Part shown: positions 1 to 11,596 of the stretch, in pieces
Numbering within the stretch: the stretch's first letter is position 1
Layout of the letters: each line of letters opens with the position of its first letter
Source of the DNA: Phallusia mammillata
Taxonomy: Eukaryota > Chordata > Ascidiacea > Phlebobranchia > Ascidiidae
Direction: 5' to 3'
DNA: 64,000 nucleotides
NCBI GenBank assembly: GCA_003260075.1
Contig: QLIY01000590.1
Coordinates: 1 to 64,000 of the forward strand
Program-made: the position numbers and the translations under genes
The notes under the pieces: model-generated
The model's input: only the letters and a program-made list of their open reading frames with translations
Told to the model about the DNA's origin: nothing
Databases searched by the model: none

Positions 1-338
1 AGACGGGTCTGATTGGTTAGAGCAGGAGTGTCCAGGCACGTCAATATAGTGGCTCTGGCCTAAGTGAGCCAGAACGCCACTCTCCTCTTTTTTGTTTATG
101 AGCTCCAACAATGTGTGAATGAATAGTAAACAATTGGCGCAACGAAGTTAAACCTCTTGCGTGCTGTGCAGTGCAAACACACATCACTCCGTATCAGCGT
201 TGGGTCTGGTGTTTATTTTTTTGTTGCAAACGGAAAAAAGACAGCAGAAAAATTGATCGGGGACAGCGATAGCTTGCACTCCGCTGAAACTGCTTAGAGT
301 GAAAAAATAACAGCCGCTGGATAAAGTCAGTAAGTATA
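1..338. other. 5' flank of the first dioxygenase gene
   Basis: This stretch holds no recognisable exon and must contain the upstream region and any 5' untranslated sequence of the gene starting at 339. I see no convincing TATA element or other motif that I could name. Short open frames here are not conserved in any pattern I recognise. Confidence 0.4.
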
Positions 339-3300
339 ATGGTCACTATTCGTAGCATTGTGGTCAGTCTTGACAAAAATACTTGTGAACTGGTTTGGAA
401 TGACGGCCATTTAAGCAGGTAATTACTTTTTAGAAGTTGTTACATCATCACGAAAAGGTGTTTTTGTGCTTTAGAATGCTCTGAAAACGTTTAGCTTCTA
501 CAAAATAAATATTGTTAAAAGCCTGGGTCTAAAAAACAAGCTTTAGAATGAAAATAAAATTCGAAATGACTATCGTATTTCTGGTAACGAAAACAGTAAC
601 GTATTTCTGATAAAGTACATAAATGTTTTTCTTTTAAAGTATTTTTGAAAAACAGACACAGTTCATAAAGGCAGCGTTATTTCAAATCGTTTTAGTTTGC
701 ATGCAAAGTGGCTTCGTTTCAACTGTCAGTGCGGAATATGCATCACACCATTTCCGGGCGTTTCACGAATCGACATCCCGTCATTTCCATCAGTTTTGTG
801 CATTGCTGGTGCATATGTTTCCGATAATGGTAAATAACTGCATTCGATGTGACGTACATTTTACCAGCTTAAACCATGCTGTTTTACTAACGTTTTTTTA
901 ACATTTCTTGCTGCGTTGGAACCCAGGACACTCCCATAAACAAATCCCGTTTAGTTTTTACAGCACAACTTTATTAGCTATTAATCATGCCCCAGACTGT
1001 TTTCACAGGATGCTGTATTTAGACATGATGGATAAAATAGCTAATTTGGGTTTTTAAGATAGACGAATCACAATGAAACGTCGCCAGATATTATCTTAAC
1101 AATGATTACAAAAGTGATAATTGCCAAGAATGATTGGTGGCACCCTTGAAATATACAAATGTGCCGGGCCACGCTTGTTGGAAACTACTGACAAAATATA
1201 GGTTTAATGGTGAAAATAATGGCCCAAATAGACGTAAAAAGCGACATGCATTTCAAACGTTTTCGGAAATGAGGTGTCAAATGAGGTGTCTTGTGAAAAG
1301 GTGAGGAACTTAGATCAAAATTCGAGGGCGAGATACTGCCTGATCACGAAGCAGTTCATTCAGCTAAATGGCTGCGTGCCAAGTGCTACTGTGATTCTTG
1401 CCTCGAATCGAAGATAGAAAGGCGTGACGTCATCAGCCGTTACTTTACGAGCAACAATGGGCAACGAAAGGTCCGAAAAATGCAATACCAGGAATTGTTG
1501 GACGATCCTGACCGTGGACTTTATAGGTGTGACCTGGGATGTTATTTTAAGGTTTTGACTTTGTATTTTATTTTGTGTTTGTTGATGTAGAATGACGAAA
1601 GATATGGTTGAAGCTGGACTCTGTGTTTTGCAGAATGTCCCAAGAGAGGAAGGCATGGTTGTAAAGGTATGATTGTGAATACATGTAGTTGTATTGAGAG
1701 ATTTTCACGCACAAATTGGTCTGATTTTGAACATGTTAGTTGACTCTCTGGGTTACGAACAATTTTACACAACTCTGACAGTAACACGTTTCAAAGTTGA
1801 TTGAAAGTTCAGTTTTTTTGAGTCAAATTGGGTATGTTTTGGACCTCTTTGAAAATCACTTCATGGGAGCGATTTGATAATGATTGTGATAAGGCTTGGG
1901 CGGTTTAATACAGTTTTACCTGGTAACACTAAATGCATTGGCAGTCGTTCAAGCTATAACACTTTTTTTCAACACAACCGAAAAACTAATTACGGTTTAT
2001 ACTTCTATAGATTGGCAAAAAGATCGCCTGTATTGAGTCGACAACTTACGGCGAGGTACGTTTAATAAATTAACCAAATTCATAATTTACATTATCAGTA
2101 TTTTTTAGATTTTTGAAGTATTTGCACGAGATTCCGAGAACGTCGCTTACACCAACTTGAAACTCCCCTTACACCAAGACCAAGTCCATTACGAAGCAGC
2201 ACCCGGTATACAAATGCTGCACGCAATTAAGTGAGAAAATCTAGGACCTTAATAAACAACTGAACGTATACGATAACTGGCATCATGTAATGTCAATATG
2301 AATTTACGTTTTTTTCATATGCCAGAATTGTGTTTAATTTAAACCTGTAAAATTATAAGGCCCAGTACCGAAACCCTCAGGGACCGGCACCGGGCCGTGG
2401 ACAGGCGGGGGGGGGGGGCACAGTGCGCGACGGGAGGCACAGTAATTGGCGGCAAATTACTGAATGCGTGTAAAGCTTTGATGGCCGCGACACTGTCGCC
2501 GTTTTTTTTTAACTTAACGTCCATAGTTTTTTACTTAGTAACAAGTCTGTACAAATTACGTGCATACATTTAACGTTCTACCTTAGAAACTATATTTTTA
2601 CGTTGTATATCCGCTGTTAAACCTAATAAACCACATCCCGAACAAATGGATTTTGTAACTAGGAAAAGAAAAACTAAAATGCTAAACGTTTGTGGTAGAG
2701 GTGCAAAAATAAAATCCGGATCTCAAAGGCGGTCATTTCGAACATTTTACTTCCACCCTCAAACGGGGGGGGGGGCCAGATGATGTGTACATTCAACTAC
2801 CATTCCTGCGAACTTTTATGCAGGTTTGATAAGTGCGTTACTGGTGGTGAATCAGTCATCGTAGACATGTTTGAAGCAGTCGAGGTTCTTCGCGTTGAAA
2901 GTCCTGAGGATTTTAAAACTCTGGTGGAAGTCCCCGGTTGTTGGTTAACTGAGGATTTCTCAGCAGGAAGATATTTTGAGCATCATAAATGTCATATTCA
3001 ACTTGACTACTTTGGAAAGGTTAAGGATAAAAATGGTCCAAGGTTTTGTTGTTATGCATTGCTTTTGTAGAAATTGTTGCATCGGAAGGCAATTTAATCT
3101 CACTTCAGATCAGAAGTGCATGTTTTAAGCTTACTTAGCAGAAAGTTGAAGCAACTCTTTAATGTGATCGTAGGTGGTTGCCGTCAATTGGAATCAAGCA
3201 ACGTTTTCCACACTCCAAGTTCGAAACAGAGACGTGGACAGGCTCTACAAAGCCTATACAGCATTTTCCAACATTATCAACAGGAAATCAATGCAGGTTG

Positions 3301-3937
3301 ATGACTCTTGAATGTGCACATAGGTTATCTTATATGTGTCGTTTTGTTACTGATGATTGTTAACATTTATGGGGACTGCTTTGTCACAATAAAGAAAGCG
3401 TGCAGTATAAGTTTGTTTTAACTAATTCTTCCATTTCTCTTTGACCAACACACGAAGATGCTATATTAATGAGATTGTCGACTTCAGACTCAGTAACGTA
3501 ACCAGTCCACCAATTACTGTCGCCTCGTTTTACATTCGGTGTCTTATCACCCGTGGCTGTTTAACGTTATACGAGAGGTTATCCTTTCTTTTTTATATAA
3601 TATATGTTTGGACTTGTGGCACACACAAAACAGCCGAAACATTACAACAATTTTTTGCAGTACCGGTTTACGATGAAACCAGGCGATCTTATAGCATTTA
3701 ATAACAGGCGGATGCTACATGCCAGAGGGGCCTTTGAACTGAACGGCGGACAGAGACATCTCCAAGTAATAATATCTGTATTTAACTGTAAAAAACTGTT
3801 CGCATTTAATGTACCTTGATTTGTAACAGGGCACTTATCTTAAACTTGATGATCTGAAAAGCAAATACGTTGTTCTTTGCCACAAGTTGGGAAAAAACGT
3901 CGAGCCACCGAAGATTGGAAACAACTGCTCTTTTTAG
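339..3937 (+). CDS. gamma-butyrobetaine dioxygenase-like protein, copy A
   Basis: Fe(II)/2-oxoglutarate oxygenase of the BBOX1/TMLHE family, which hydroxylates gamma-butyrobetaine or trimethyllysine in carnitine synthesis. Ten exons: 339-418, 696-829, 1301-1526, 1591-1666, 2011-2055, 2109-2230, 2824-3019, 3174-3296, 3661-3765, 3830-3937. All junctions keep frame and give 404 residues (human BBOX1 has 387). Visible features: the N-terminal zinc-site cysteines C37-x-C39-xx-C42 after HAKWLRFN; the iron ligands H209-Q-D211 in LPLHQDQV; and the distal histidine H367 in RHLQ. The exon with VTGG and the FNNRR segment align with VTGG and FDNWR of BBOX1. No mitochondrial presequence is obvious, which favours BBOX over TMLHE, but substrate cannot be settled. 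The tandem paralogue at 4837 has identical exon lengths. Two short G blocks (2407-2418, 2765-2775) lie in the sixth intron. Confidence 0.9.
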
Positions 3938-4836
3938 AAGCCACATAAACGAGATTGATTGTTGAAGTCGCCCAGTTTGTTTACCCCAATACGTCAACAA
4001 TGATTTGGCCACAGGGCAAGGAGTTTCTCTGTTTATGTTTTGATAGTTTACGTCCAAACCGCTCAGGGTTTATAGTGTTGCGCTTATCGTATCGCCTTCC
4101 AAATGCTTTTTTAATTAAAAAGCCTTTTCGTTTTTTTTGCGATGTGAATTGTCATAGTAAGGCTTCAAATAAATCTTTAAAGTGCCTGTCTCCAACTGGT
4201 TGTGTTCCACAGTCCCAGCAGCACAACATGAAACAGATTTACTTCCGGTTATGGTCGGTTTCCTCCCAGTAAGGAGTGAGAAAAATATGGTTTGTTCGCT
4301 TGATAACCTTTTCTGGGTAAAAAGTGAAAATTCAGCGTAATAGAGTTGCTAGCATTCGCTTATCTAAAGGTGTTGAGCACGGGTGTTCGATAATAAACAG
4401 TATGCATATCCAACAAATATTTGCAAAAGAAAATGTTATGTATGCTTGCTTGCTTAGATACAGAACTTGTTTATTGGTCGGTAGCGATATTTTAACAGTC
4501 ATCATGAAGGAGGGTAACATTTCTTCTTAATTAGTTTTAGCTTTAAGCGATTATTTTGGTTCAACGTTGTTTTGCCCTATATGTGTTAAAAGGAATATAC
4601 ACAAAAGTAGGCAGGCAAGTTGTGACAGTTTGTGACACAAGCAAACAAATTGCAACATTCTTTGGTTGACATTAATTGTTCTCGTGTTACTGGTATATAG
4701 CAGACTAGCATCAAACAATAAGAGACACTTACAAACAAGAAGAAGTGATATCCTGCCAACTTCCTGCACGAGCTCGCGAGCATAACGCTGCATGCCAGTC
4801 GCCCATAACAACAAGTGGTAGAGTAGCTGCAAAGAA
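3938..4836. other. spacer between the tandem dioxygenase genes
   Basis: About 900 bases holding the 3' untranslated region of copy A and the promoter of copy B. I see no third exon set and no transposon ends here. The short open frames on both strands look like chance. Confidence 0.5.
4168..4173 (+). terminator. candidate polyadenylation signal of dioxygenase copy A
   Basis: AATAAA lies about 230 bases after the stop codon of copy A. The cleavage site cannot be seen directly. Confidence 0.4.
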
Positions 4837-7800
4837 ATGGCAACAATTCAAACGATACAAGTCGGTCTGGATAAAGATACATGTGAGGTCCTTTAGAAGG
4901 ACGGACATACAGGCAGGTTGGCAGGTTTTGTTTTTAATTTGAAACGTTGTTTTATCTATGAATCCGTAGCGGAAACGAACAGGTTCCTGTAATGTTTGTA
5001 AATTGCCTTACATGTAACGTGCACGTAGTTGTAAAATCGTGTTCGAGCTACTAAACATAGTTTTTAGCTGCGTTTGATAAATATGTTACTTAATGGCATT
5101 AATTGCATACCTGCGACTTTGGTTTTCGACAAACACCAGACTAAAATGGAACAGCTCGGTGTTCTATAATCTATATTATCGTATGTTTGTGTAACTGAGT
5201 TGAGTTGAGGTTATTTCGCTTGGTGAAAGACAACCTAGTTACACTGTTGCGCTAAAACAGTCACCAAGTCGGAAATAGCTGCGCAACGTTAAAACGTTAT
5301 GGAGCGCACAAAACTGTCGGGCACAACTGGTGGATAATGGCTGAACGCGCTGCAGCTACACCGTATTATATTATAAACTGAACTCTTTCCTCAAACAACT
5401 TCTCAGATTTCATGCAAAGTGGCTTCGTTTCAACTGCCGTTGCGAACAATGTGTTTCCCCAATCCCTGGAGTTTACACAATTAACATACCCCTGTTTCCT
5501 GATGATTTAAGCTTAATATCTGCATCGGTCGACTGTGAAGGTAAAACATTTTTGTTATCATCCAACTTTTGAACCATCTGTATTCTTAAACATATTCTTA
5601 ATGAAGGTAAAAAGCTTCAAACGGGGGGGGGGGGGGAAGGACGGACATACAGGCAGGTTGGCAGGTTTTGTTTTAAATTTGAAACGTTGTTTTATCTTTG
5701 AATCCGTAGCGGGAACGAGCAGGTTCCTGTAATGTTTGTAACTTGCCTTACACGTAGTTGTAAAATCGTGTTCGAACTACTAAACATAGTTTTTAGCTGC
5801 GTTTGATAAATATGTTACTTAATAGCATTAATGGCATACCTGCGACTTTGGTTTTCGACAAACACCAGACTAAAATGGAACAGCTCGATGTTCTTTAATC
5901 TATATTATCGTCTGTTTGTGTAACTGAGTCGAGTTGAGTTTATTTCGCTTGGTGAAAGACAACCTAGTTACACTGTTGCGCTAAAACAGTCACCAAGTCG
6001 GAAATAGCTGCGCAACGTTAAAACGTTATGGAGCGCACAAAACTGTCGGGCACAACTGGTGGATAATGGCTGAACGCGCTGCAGCTACACCGTATTATAT
6101 TGTAAACTATACTGTTTCCTCAAACAACTTCTCAGATTTCATGCAAAGTGGCTCCGTTTCAACTGCCGTTGCGAACAATGTGTTTCTCCAATCCCTGGCG
6201 TTTACACGATCAACATTCCGCTGTTTCCAGACGATTTAAGCATCATATCTGCGTCGGTGGACTGTGAAGGTAATTTAATCTAAATTTCGAACCTTCTGTA
6301 TTCTTAAACATATTCTTAATGAAGGTAAAAAGCTTCAAACGGAATACAAGGGCGAGATACTGCCCGAACATAAAACAGTCCACCCAGCAAATTGGCTTCG
6401 ATCCAAATGTTACTGCGATGCTTGCCTTGACTCGAAGATAGCTAAACGTGACGTCATCAGTCGTTACGTCACGAGCAATGACGGGGAACGAAATGTACGT
6501 AAGATGCAGTATAAAACATTGTTGGACGACGAAGACATTGGACTCTACAGGTATGCAGTTTAAGGGATGTTAATTACATTAATTTCAGAAAATAATATTC
6601 GATTTGTTCTACCCGTCTATTTTGATGTTTAAAAAGTCTTTTAGAGACCCAAAATTACACATTTTCGATTGTGTTTCACGATATATTTTGTATGTGGTGT
6701 CTTAGATTGCTTAAGGATGTCGTTGAAGCTGGTGTATGTCTCATACAGAACGTTCCAACAGAGGAAAGAAAAGTGGTAGAGGTAAGTTAAAGTTTATACA
6801 TTGACGAACTGCATGGTCAAATTTTATCGTCTGTATAAACGTTTTTAGATAGCCAAGAAAATTGCCTACATCGAGCCCACATCCTACGGCAAGGTACGTG
6901 CATATATCAATAGGTTCTTTTAAGAGACGGCTTAAAGTTTAAACCCTTGCGCGATATCTTCCAGATGTACGATATCTATGTACGTGACAGCGAAAATGTG
7001 GCTTATACCAACCTGATGTTACCACTCCACCAAGATCAAGTTAGCAGTGAAATTGCTCCTGGTATACAATTACTTCATACTATGAGGTTTGCGTGCTACA
7101 ACATAAAATCAAACCCGTCTAAAGTACGACCCCATGCCGAGATCTAAACCTATCTCATTTACTTGCTAATTTTTCAGGCTTAAAATAATATCTTTGCAAA
7201 ATTAACTGTTCGCAAGTTTGGAAACGTTTGTTTCAAGGCTGAAATCAGTTGGCTTTATTGTGAAGAACAAATATGTTTCGCTCATGCAAGCATTTTCAGT
7301 GTCTAAAAAGGCAAAACAAAAAGATTTAAAATTTATACAAGGCTTCTTAAACTATGCTATAGGCCTAATATGAAAGGTGGATATAGTTACAACAACGGTA
7401 AACAGATAAGGGAATGATTCCCAGAATCAACATTTTAGAACTTAACTGTTAATATAGTTCTGCGAACGAACACGAACACATTTTTAATTATGCGTTATTT
7501 TATTAGGTTTGACAAGAGTGTGACTGGTGGTGAATCAATCATCGTAGACATGTTTGAAGCAGTCGAGGTTCTTCGCGTTGAAAGCCCGGAGGATTTTAGA
7601 ACTCTGGTGGAAGTCCCCGGTTGTTGGTTAACTGAGGATCCCTCTGCAGGAAGATATTTTGAGCATCATAAATGTCATATTCAACTTGATTATTTCGGAA
7701 AGGTTATTTTATGACAAAATAACTTGTAGTTTAAACTTAAATCGACCCATAGAGTCGCAGTTTTCCGGTGACTACTGTTCTGTACTGTTCAACATAATTC

Positions 7801-8619
7801 AAAATCCTGAGCAGAAAACCACGGAAAAAATATTTTGTGTGCAAATATTGTGTATAGGCTACTGGTTAATTCTATTTGTCCTAGGGTTTTATCCCCAGGG
7901 TTTTGGATTTCATGACAAATGCACGTTTTTGCACAATAATAAGAAATAAAAACAAAATACTTTCAAGCACTATATAATTTAGTGTTGTCAAAGTTAAATG
8001 AACCATACAGTTTACAGAAGTTAGGCCTATAGTTAACGTGTTAATTTGAACCTGCAGGTAGCTGCTGTAAATTGGAATGCGACAACATTTTCTACACCAC
8101 AAGTGCGGGACAAAGATGTCAACAGATACTACAAAGCATATACTACTCTTTCCAACATAACTCGAAGGAAATCCATGCAGGCAAGTAAATCGAACAAGCC
8201 AGCCAAAATTAAACATGTTTTGTTTTTGAACCTCTGTAAATATTGTTGTTGTTTAAATCGACTCAAATGTTTTTTAAGAAACAATTTGTGTCGAAACAAA
8301 ATTGCTGCAATAACTTTGTTTGTTCAACAGTACTGTTTTAAATTGGAACCTGGCGATCTTATCGTATTCAATAACAGACGAATGGCTCATGCAAGAAAAG
8401 GTTACGAGCTAAATGGTGGGACAAGACATTTACAAGTGAGTTAACTATTGTTGGTGTTTCACAAACTTTTTTTTCAGATGTGTGCTATAAATCGCCATTG
8501 TGTCTTTTTAGGGGACTTACATCAAACTGGATGACATGAAAAGCAAATACCTTGCACTTTGTCGCAAGTTGGAAAAGAACGTTGTTCCGCCGAAAATTGG
8601 AAACAACTGTTCATTTTAG
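4837..8619 (+). CDS. gamma-butyrobetaine dioxygenase-like protein, copy B (in-frame stop in exon 1)
   Basis: Tandem paralogue of the preceding gene. Exons: 4837-4916, 6136-6269 (allelic duplicate at 5407-5540), 6325-6550, 6706-6781, 6849-6893, 6965-7086, 7507-7702, 8058-8180, 8331-8435, 8512-8619. Every exon length equals that of copy A. The zinc cysteines, the HxD ligands in LPLHQDQV and the distal RHLQ are kept. Odd points: codon 20 (4894-4896) is TAG where copy A has TGG (Trp), so the mapped start gives only 19 residues. The intron after exon 8 begins with GC (CAG|GCAAGT), a normal minor GC-AG intron; copy A has GT there. A G block at 5623-5636 joins two versions of the exon 1-3 region. 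Downstream exons look fully functional, so the stop may be an allele, a sequencing error, or a sign of another first exon. Confidence 0.85.
4898..6346 (+). repeat. unmerged allelic contig overlap across exon 2 of dioxygenase copy B
   Basis: 4898-5622 recurs at about 5637-6346 with scattered substitutions and small insertions or deletions, separated by the G block 5623-5636. Both copies contain the end of exon 1, the whole of exon 2, and the start of exon 3. The first copy breaks off 16-18 bases into exon 3. Read as two ends of overlapping contigs, not as a real duplication. Confidence 0.85.
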
Positions 8620-8838
8620 GAGACGCACATTAGCCTACTGCTACAGCGGCTGACATATCTTTTTTCATTTATTGTATAGCCTGCATAGGAATCGACTAAT
8701 AGATTCAATTGCTCGAAAAAACGGGGGGGGGGAGCTGACCTATCTTTTTTCATTTATTGTAGGCCTATAGCCTGCATAGGAATCGACTAATAGATTCAAT
8801 TGCTCGAAAAAACGATTTAAATTGAATTTATTAAAATG

Positions 8839-8844
8839 AAATAA
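8839..8844 (+). terminator. candidate polyadenylation signal of dioxygenase copy B
   Basis: AATAAA occurs about 220 bases after the stop codon of copy B. One further overlap artefact (8650-8723 repeated at 8734-8813) lies between them. Confidence 0.45.
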
Positions 8845-9166
8845 ATATTTTCTGCGAAAACGGGTCAATAGCTTTTTTAAACCACAGGCGAAGTGAAATG
8901 TTCAAAACATTGTTTGTAATTAAGAACAATTTTGGATCTTGAAGTATAATGCAAAATAGATTTTACACAACAATGTGAGTAGATTACCGTATTAGAATCA
9001 TAGAAATCTTGAGTCATAGCGGTCACAAAGGGGGGGGGGTTTTGGATCTTGATGTATAATGCAAAATAGATTTTACACAACAATGTGAGTAGATTACCGC
9101 AAAATCCATAGAAAACACAAGTTGTCGCACGCCATAGAAAACACAAGGGGGGGGGGATTATCATTC

Positions 9167-9174
9167 TGACGTCA
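9167..9174. promoter_or_regulatory. CRE-type site upstream of FICD
   Basis: Palindromic TGACGTCA, about 450 bases before the FICD start. In the allelic copy the matching stretch reads TGACGCCA, so the site is polymorphic. CREB/ATF proteins bind this motif; use here is inference. Confidence 0.3.
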
Positions 9175-9317
9175 ATCAATTAAGTGTGAGTTGAATTCTA
9201 TGGGGCATTTTCGTTTTGTGTTTTGTTGGGTTTTGTTAGTGTGTGTTTCTCGTTTTTTAAGCTTTGTGGGGGGGGGGCGTTTGTCGAAAGTTTGACAAGA
9301 AAAACTGGCTAATACAA

Positions 9318-9325
9318 TGACGTCA
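9318..9325. promoter_or_regulatory. second CRE-type site upstream of FICD
   Basis: A second TGACGTCA, about 300 bases before the FICD start codon. FICD is known to respond to ER stress in animals, where ATF-family factors act, but no ERSE element is seen next to it. Function is inferred only. Confidence 0.3.
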
Positions 9326-9627
9326 CATAACAGTTTTAGCAAAGCGTTTGTATTGTTATCATTCTGACGCCAATCAATTAAGTGTGAGTTGAATTCTATG
9401 GGGCATTTTCGTTTTGGGTTTTGTTGGGTTTTGTTAGTGTGTGTTTCTCGTTTTTTAAGCTTTGTTTTGTACAGGTTATTAGTAATCAACACGCTCAATA
9501 CAAGTCTTACACGATGCGGTTGTTTAATTTACAAAAAGATTTCGAAGTTGTGAAGTTGAATAAATTTTCGATCCTGCCTTATTGCTGAACGAAAATTCAA
9601 CGATGCGAACATAGAAAAAACGGAATC

Positions 9628-11207
9628 ATGCAACTGAAAACCTGTGTTATTCTTATTCTTGGGTTTTGTGCCCTATCCTTAGTGACGTTTTTATCACTGT
9701 CAACATTTGGACAGACCTTTATTTATTTGTCAAGATACATGCCCAGTATTAGTATTCAGTTCTCACAACCTAAGTCCACTGAAATTATGACACTAGCAAA
9801 CACAAAGTACCTCGTATCTCAGAATGAGAGAAAAAGTCATTTGACTGGCAGCAAAGGCTTCGGAATCCTCGTCTCATCTCAGCCCCACTCAGTAAAAACA
9901 TATTCTGGTGATCTTCATACAACTAAAACACAACAAGAAGGGGAATCTAGTGGTCTGGAGGAAGTCAAAGCTTGTTTGAGAAAGGCTAGAGCATTGGCTG
10001 AGGCCGGCAACAGAAAGTTAGCTTTAAAACTTTATAAACATGCGTTGGCCTTGAGTCCCAATTTTTCAGAAAGTTTAAATGAGTTTGGAGAGTTTTTAGA
10101 AAATGAAAATGTTGTCCAGGCCGATCTGTTGTACCAGCGTGCATTGTTCTGTGATCCTGAGCACTCCACTGCCTTGACAAATCGAAAACGAACTGCACCG
10201 CTGGTTCTTGAGCATGACAAAAATGTATTTGTTGAAATTGATGATAAAAAGAAGGAACTGTATAAGTATTCTTCTCATCATCCAACTTTAAGAAGCGCCA
10301 TGAAAGAGTTCTATTATCAGCACATATACCACACCGTTGCCATTGAAGGTAATACAATGACGCTGGAACAGATTCGTCAAATAATTGACCACGGGGGGGG
10401 GGCAAAAAGAAGGAACTGTATAAACATTCTTCCCATCATCCAACTTTAAGAAGTGCCATGAAAGAGTTCTATTATCAGCACATATACCACACCGTTGCCA
10501 TCGAAGGTAATACAATGACGCTGGAACAGATTCGTCAAATAATTGACCACAAGACAGTAGTGGCTGGCAAAAGTATAATGGAACACAATGAAGTCATTGG
10601 TATAGCAGAGGCCTTGGCCTACATGAACAATACTTTGTTAATGAACATTGGTGAAATTACAATAGAAGACATCAAAAGTATTCATAAGCGTGTAATGGGA
10701 TTTGTTGATCCCATAGCCGCTGGCGAATTTCGAACGAATCAAGTCTATGTAGGTGGACATATACCTCCGCACCCAAATGATGTTGAACTATTAATGGATC
10801 AGTTTGAGGACTGGTTAAACTCTCCAGATGTTATTGATCTGCATCCAGTGGAATATGCTGCCATTGCACATTACAGACTGGTTTATATTCATCCTTTTGT
10901 AGATGGCAACGGCCGCACTGCACGACTTTTAATGAATTTCATTTTAATGCAAAACGGGTTTCCACCAGTGTCTGTGGAACTGCAACATCGATGGGAATAT
11001 TATGAGACTTTAACTGCCGCAAACACTGGCGATCTCAGGCCATTCATTAGGTTTATTGCCCGCTGTACTTCAAAAACTTTAGAAGACTACCTTGTTGCTG
11101 CTGAACTACCTTATCTACATGAGCACAACTTTACTTACCAAACTCTCAGTGGACAAACTACTTTTATTCCCAAATTTAAGGAGACAGAAAGTGATGGTGT
11201 TTCATGA
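9628..11207 (+). CDS. FICD: protein adenylyltransferase FICD
   Basis: ER-lumenal Fic enzyme that AMPylates and de-AMPylates the chaperone BiP. The coding region is a single exon interrupted only by a filler block: 9628-10392 joins in frame to 10551-11207 and gives 473 residues (human 458). A type II membrane anchor covers about residues 6-28. Two TPR motifs follow at about 113-180. The autoinhibitory motif TVAIEGN sits near 236-242 with the regulatory glutamate kept. The flap [15 protein letters not shown] precedes the Fic motif [12 protein letters not shown], whose histidine is near residue 369 (human His363). The first copy runs through the G block into an artificial frame and a false stop. 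The ADAM17 start lies only about 390 bases downstream on the same strand. The assignment is clear; expression and topology are inferred from the family. Confidence 0.93.
10246..10550 (+). repeat. unmerged overlap inside the FICD coding region
   Basis: 10246-10392 recurs at 10403-10550 with a few silent-type differences, around a block of 10 G (10393-10402). The duplicated stretch encodes the segment before and including the inhibitory helix motif. Taken literally it would duplicate about 49 codons and shift the frame. Confidence 0.85.
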
Positions 11208-11596
11208 CACCGAAGAGTTTTTGTCTGGTAATTCATTTGTGTATATTAGAAACTTTTGTGTTTTGAGTGGGCAGTGGCAATTGGTAAGGTGCACTTAGTT
11301 TTATCTTGTGATGTGTCTTTTGCGTTTTAATTTTAAACAGGGTTATTGATGTCATTTGTTCACTAGCGTAATGTATTAAAACGCTGACTTTGTGGTAAGT
11401 TCACACACTGCTGTATGTTTTTAGATGTGCTTGCAAAAGATTTTTCTTTATTTACTTTTCACTGAAGTAGGATGTGTGCCATTATCCAGTTTATTTATGT
11501 TTGATGTGGTTACAAGATGTATTGTGTATGCTAACCATGGATTATCGTAATATCCTTAGGTCTGCCCCTGTGTGCAACTATAGTGACAATTGGATA
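11208..11596. other. spacer between FICD and ADAM17
   Basis: About 390 bases holding the FICD 3' end and the ADAM17 5' region. No AATAAA is obvious. The open frame entering the first ADAM17 exon starts at 11474, but a signal peptide fits the ATG at 11597. Confidence 0.4.

Larger units (their letters stand above)
8845..9627. other. spacer upstream of FICD with three filler blocks
   Basis: Non-coding. It holds G blocks at 9030-9039, 9147-9156 and 9268-9277, with allelic copies on either side (8931-8990 recurs at about 9040-9100; 9157-9267 recurs at about 9355-9464). The FICD promoter must lie here. I see no gene. Confidence 0.5.

Noticed and set aside
11208-11596. FICD and ADAM17 as a two-gene operon
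   Set aside because: The spacing of about 390 bases is wider than expected for a tight tunicate operon, and no trans-splice acceptor right after a FICD end could be shown.
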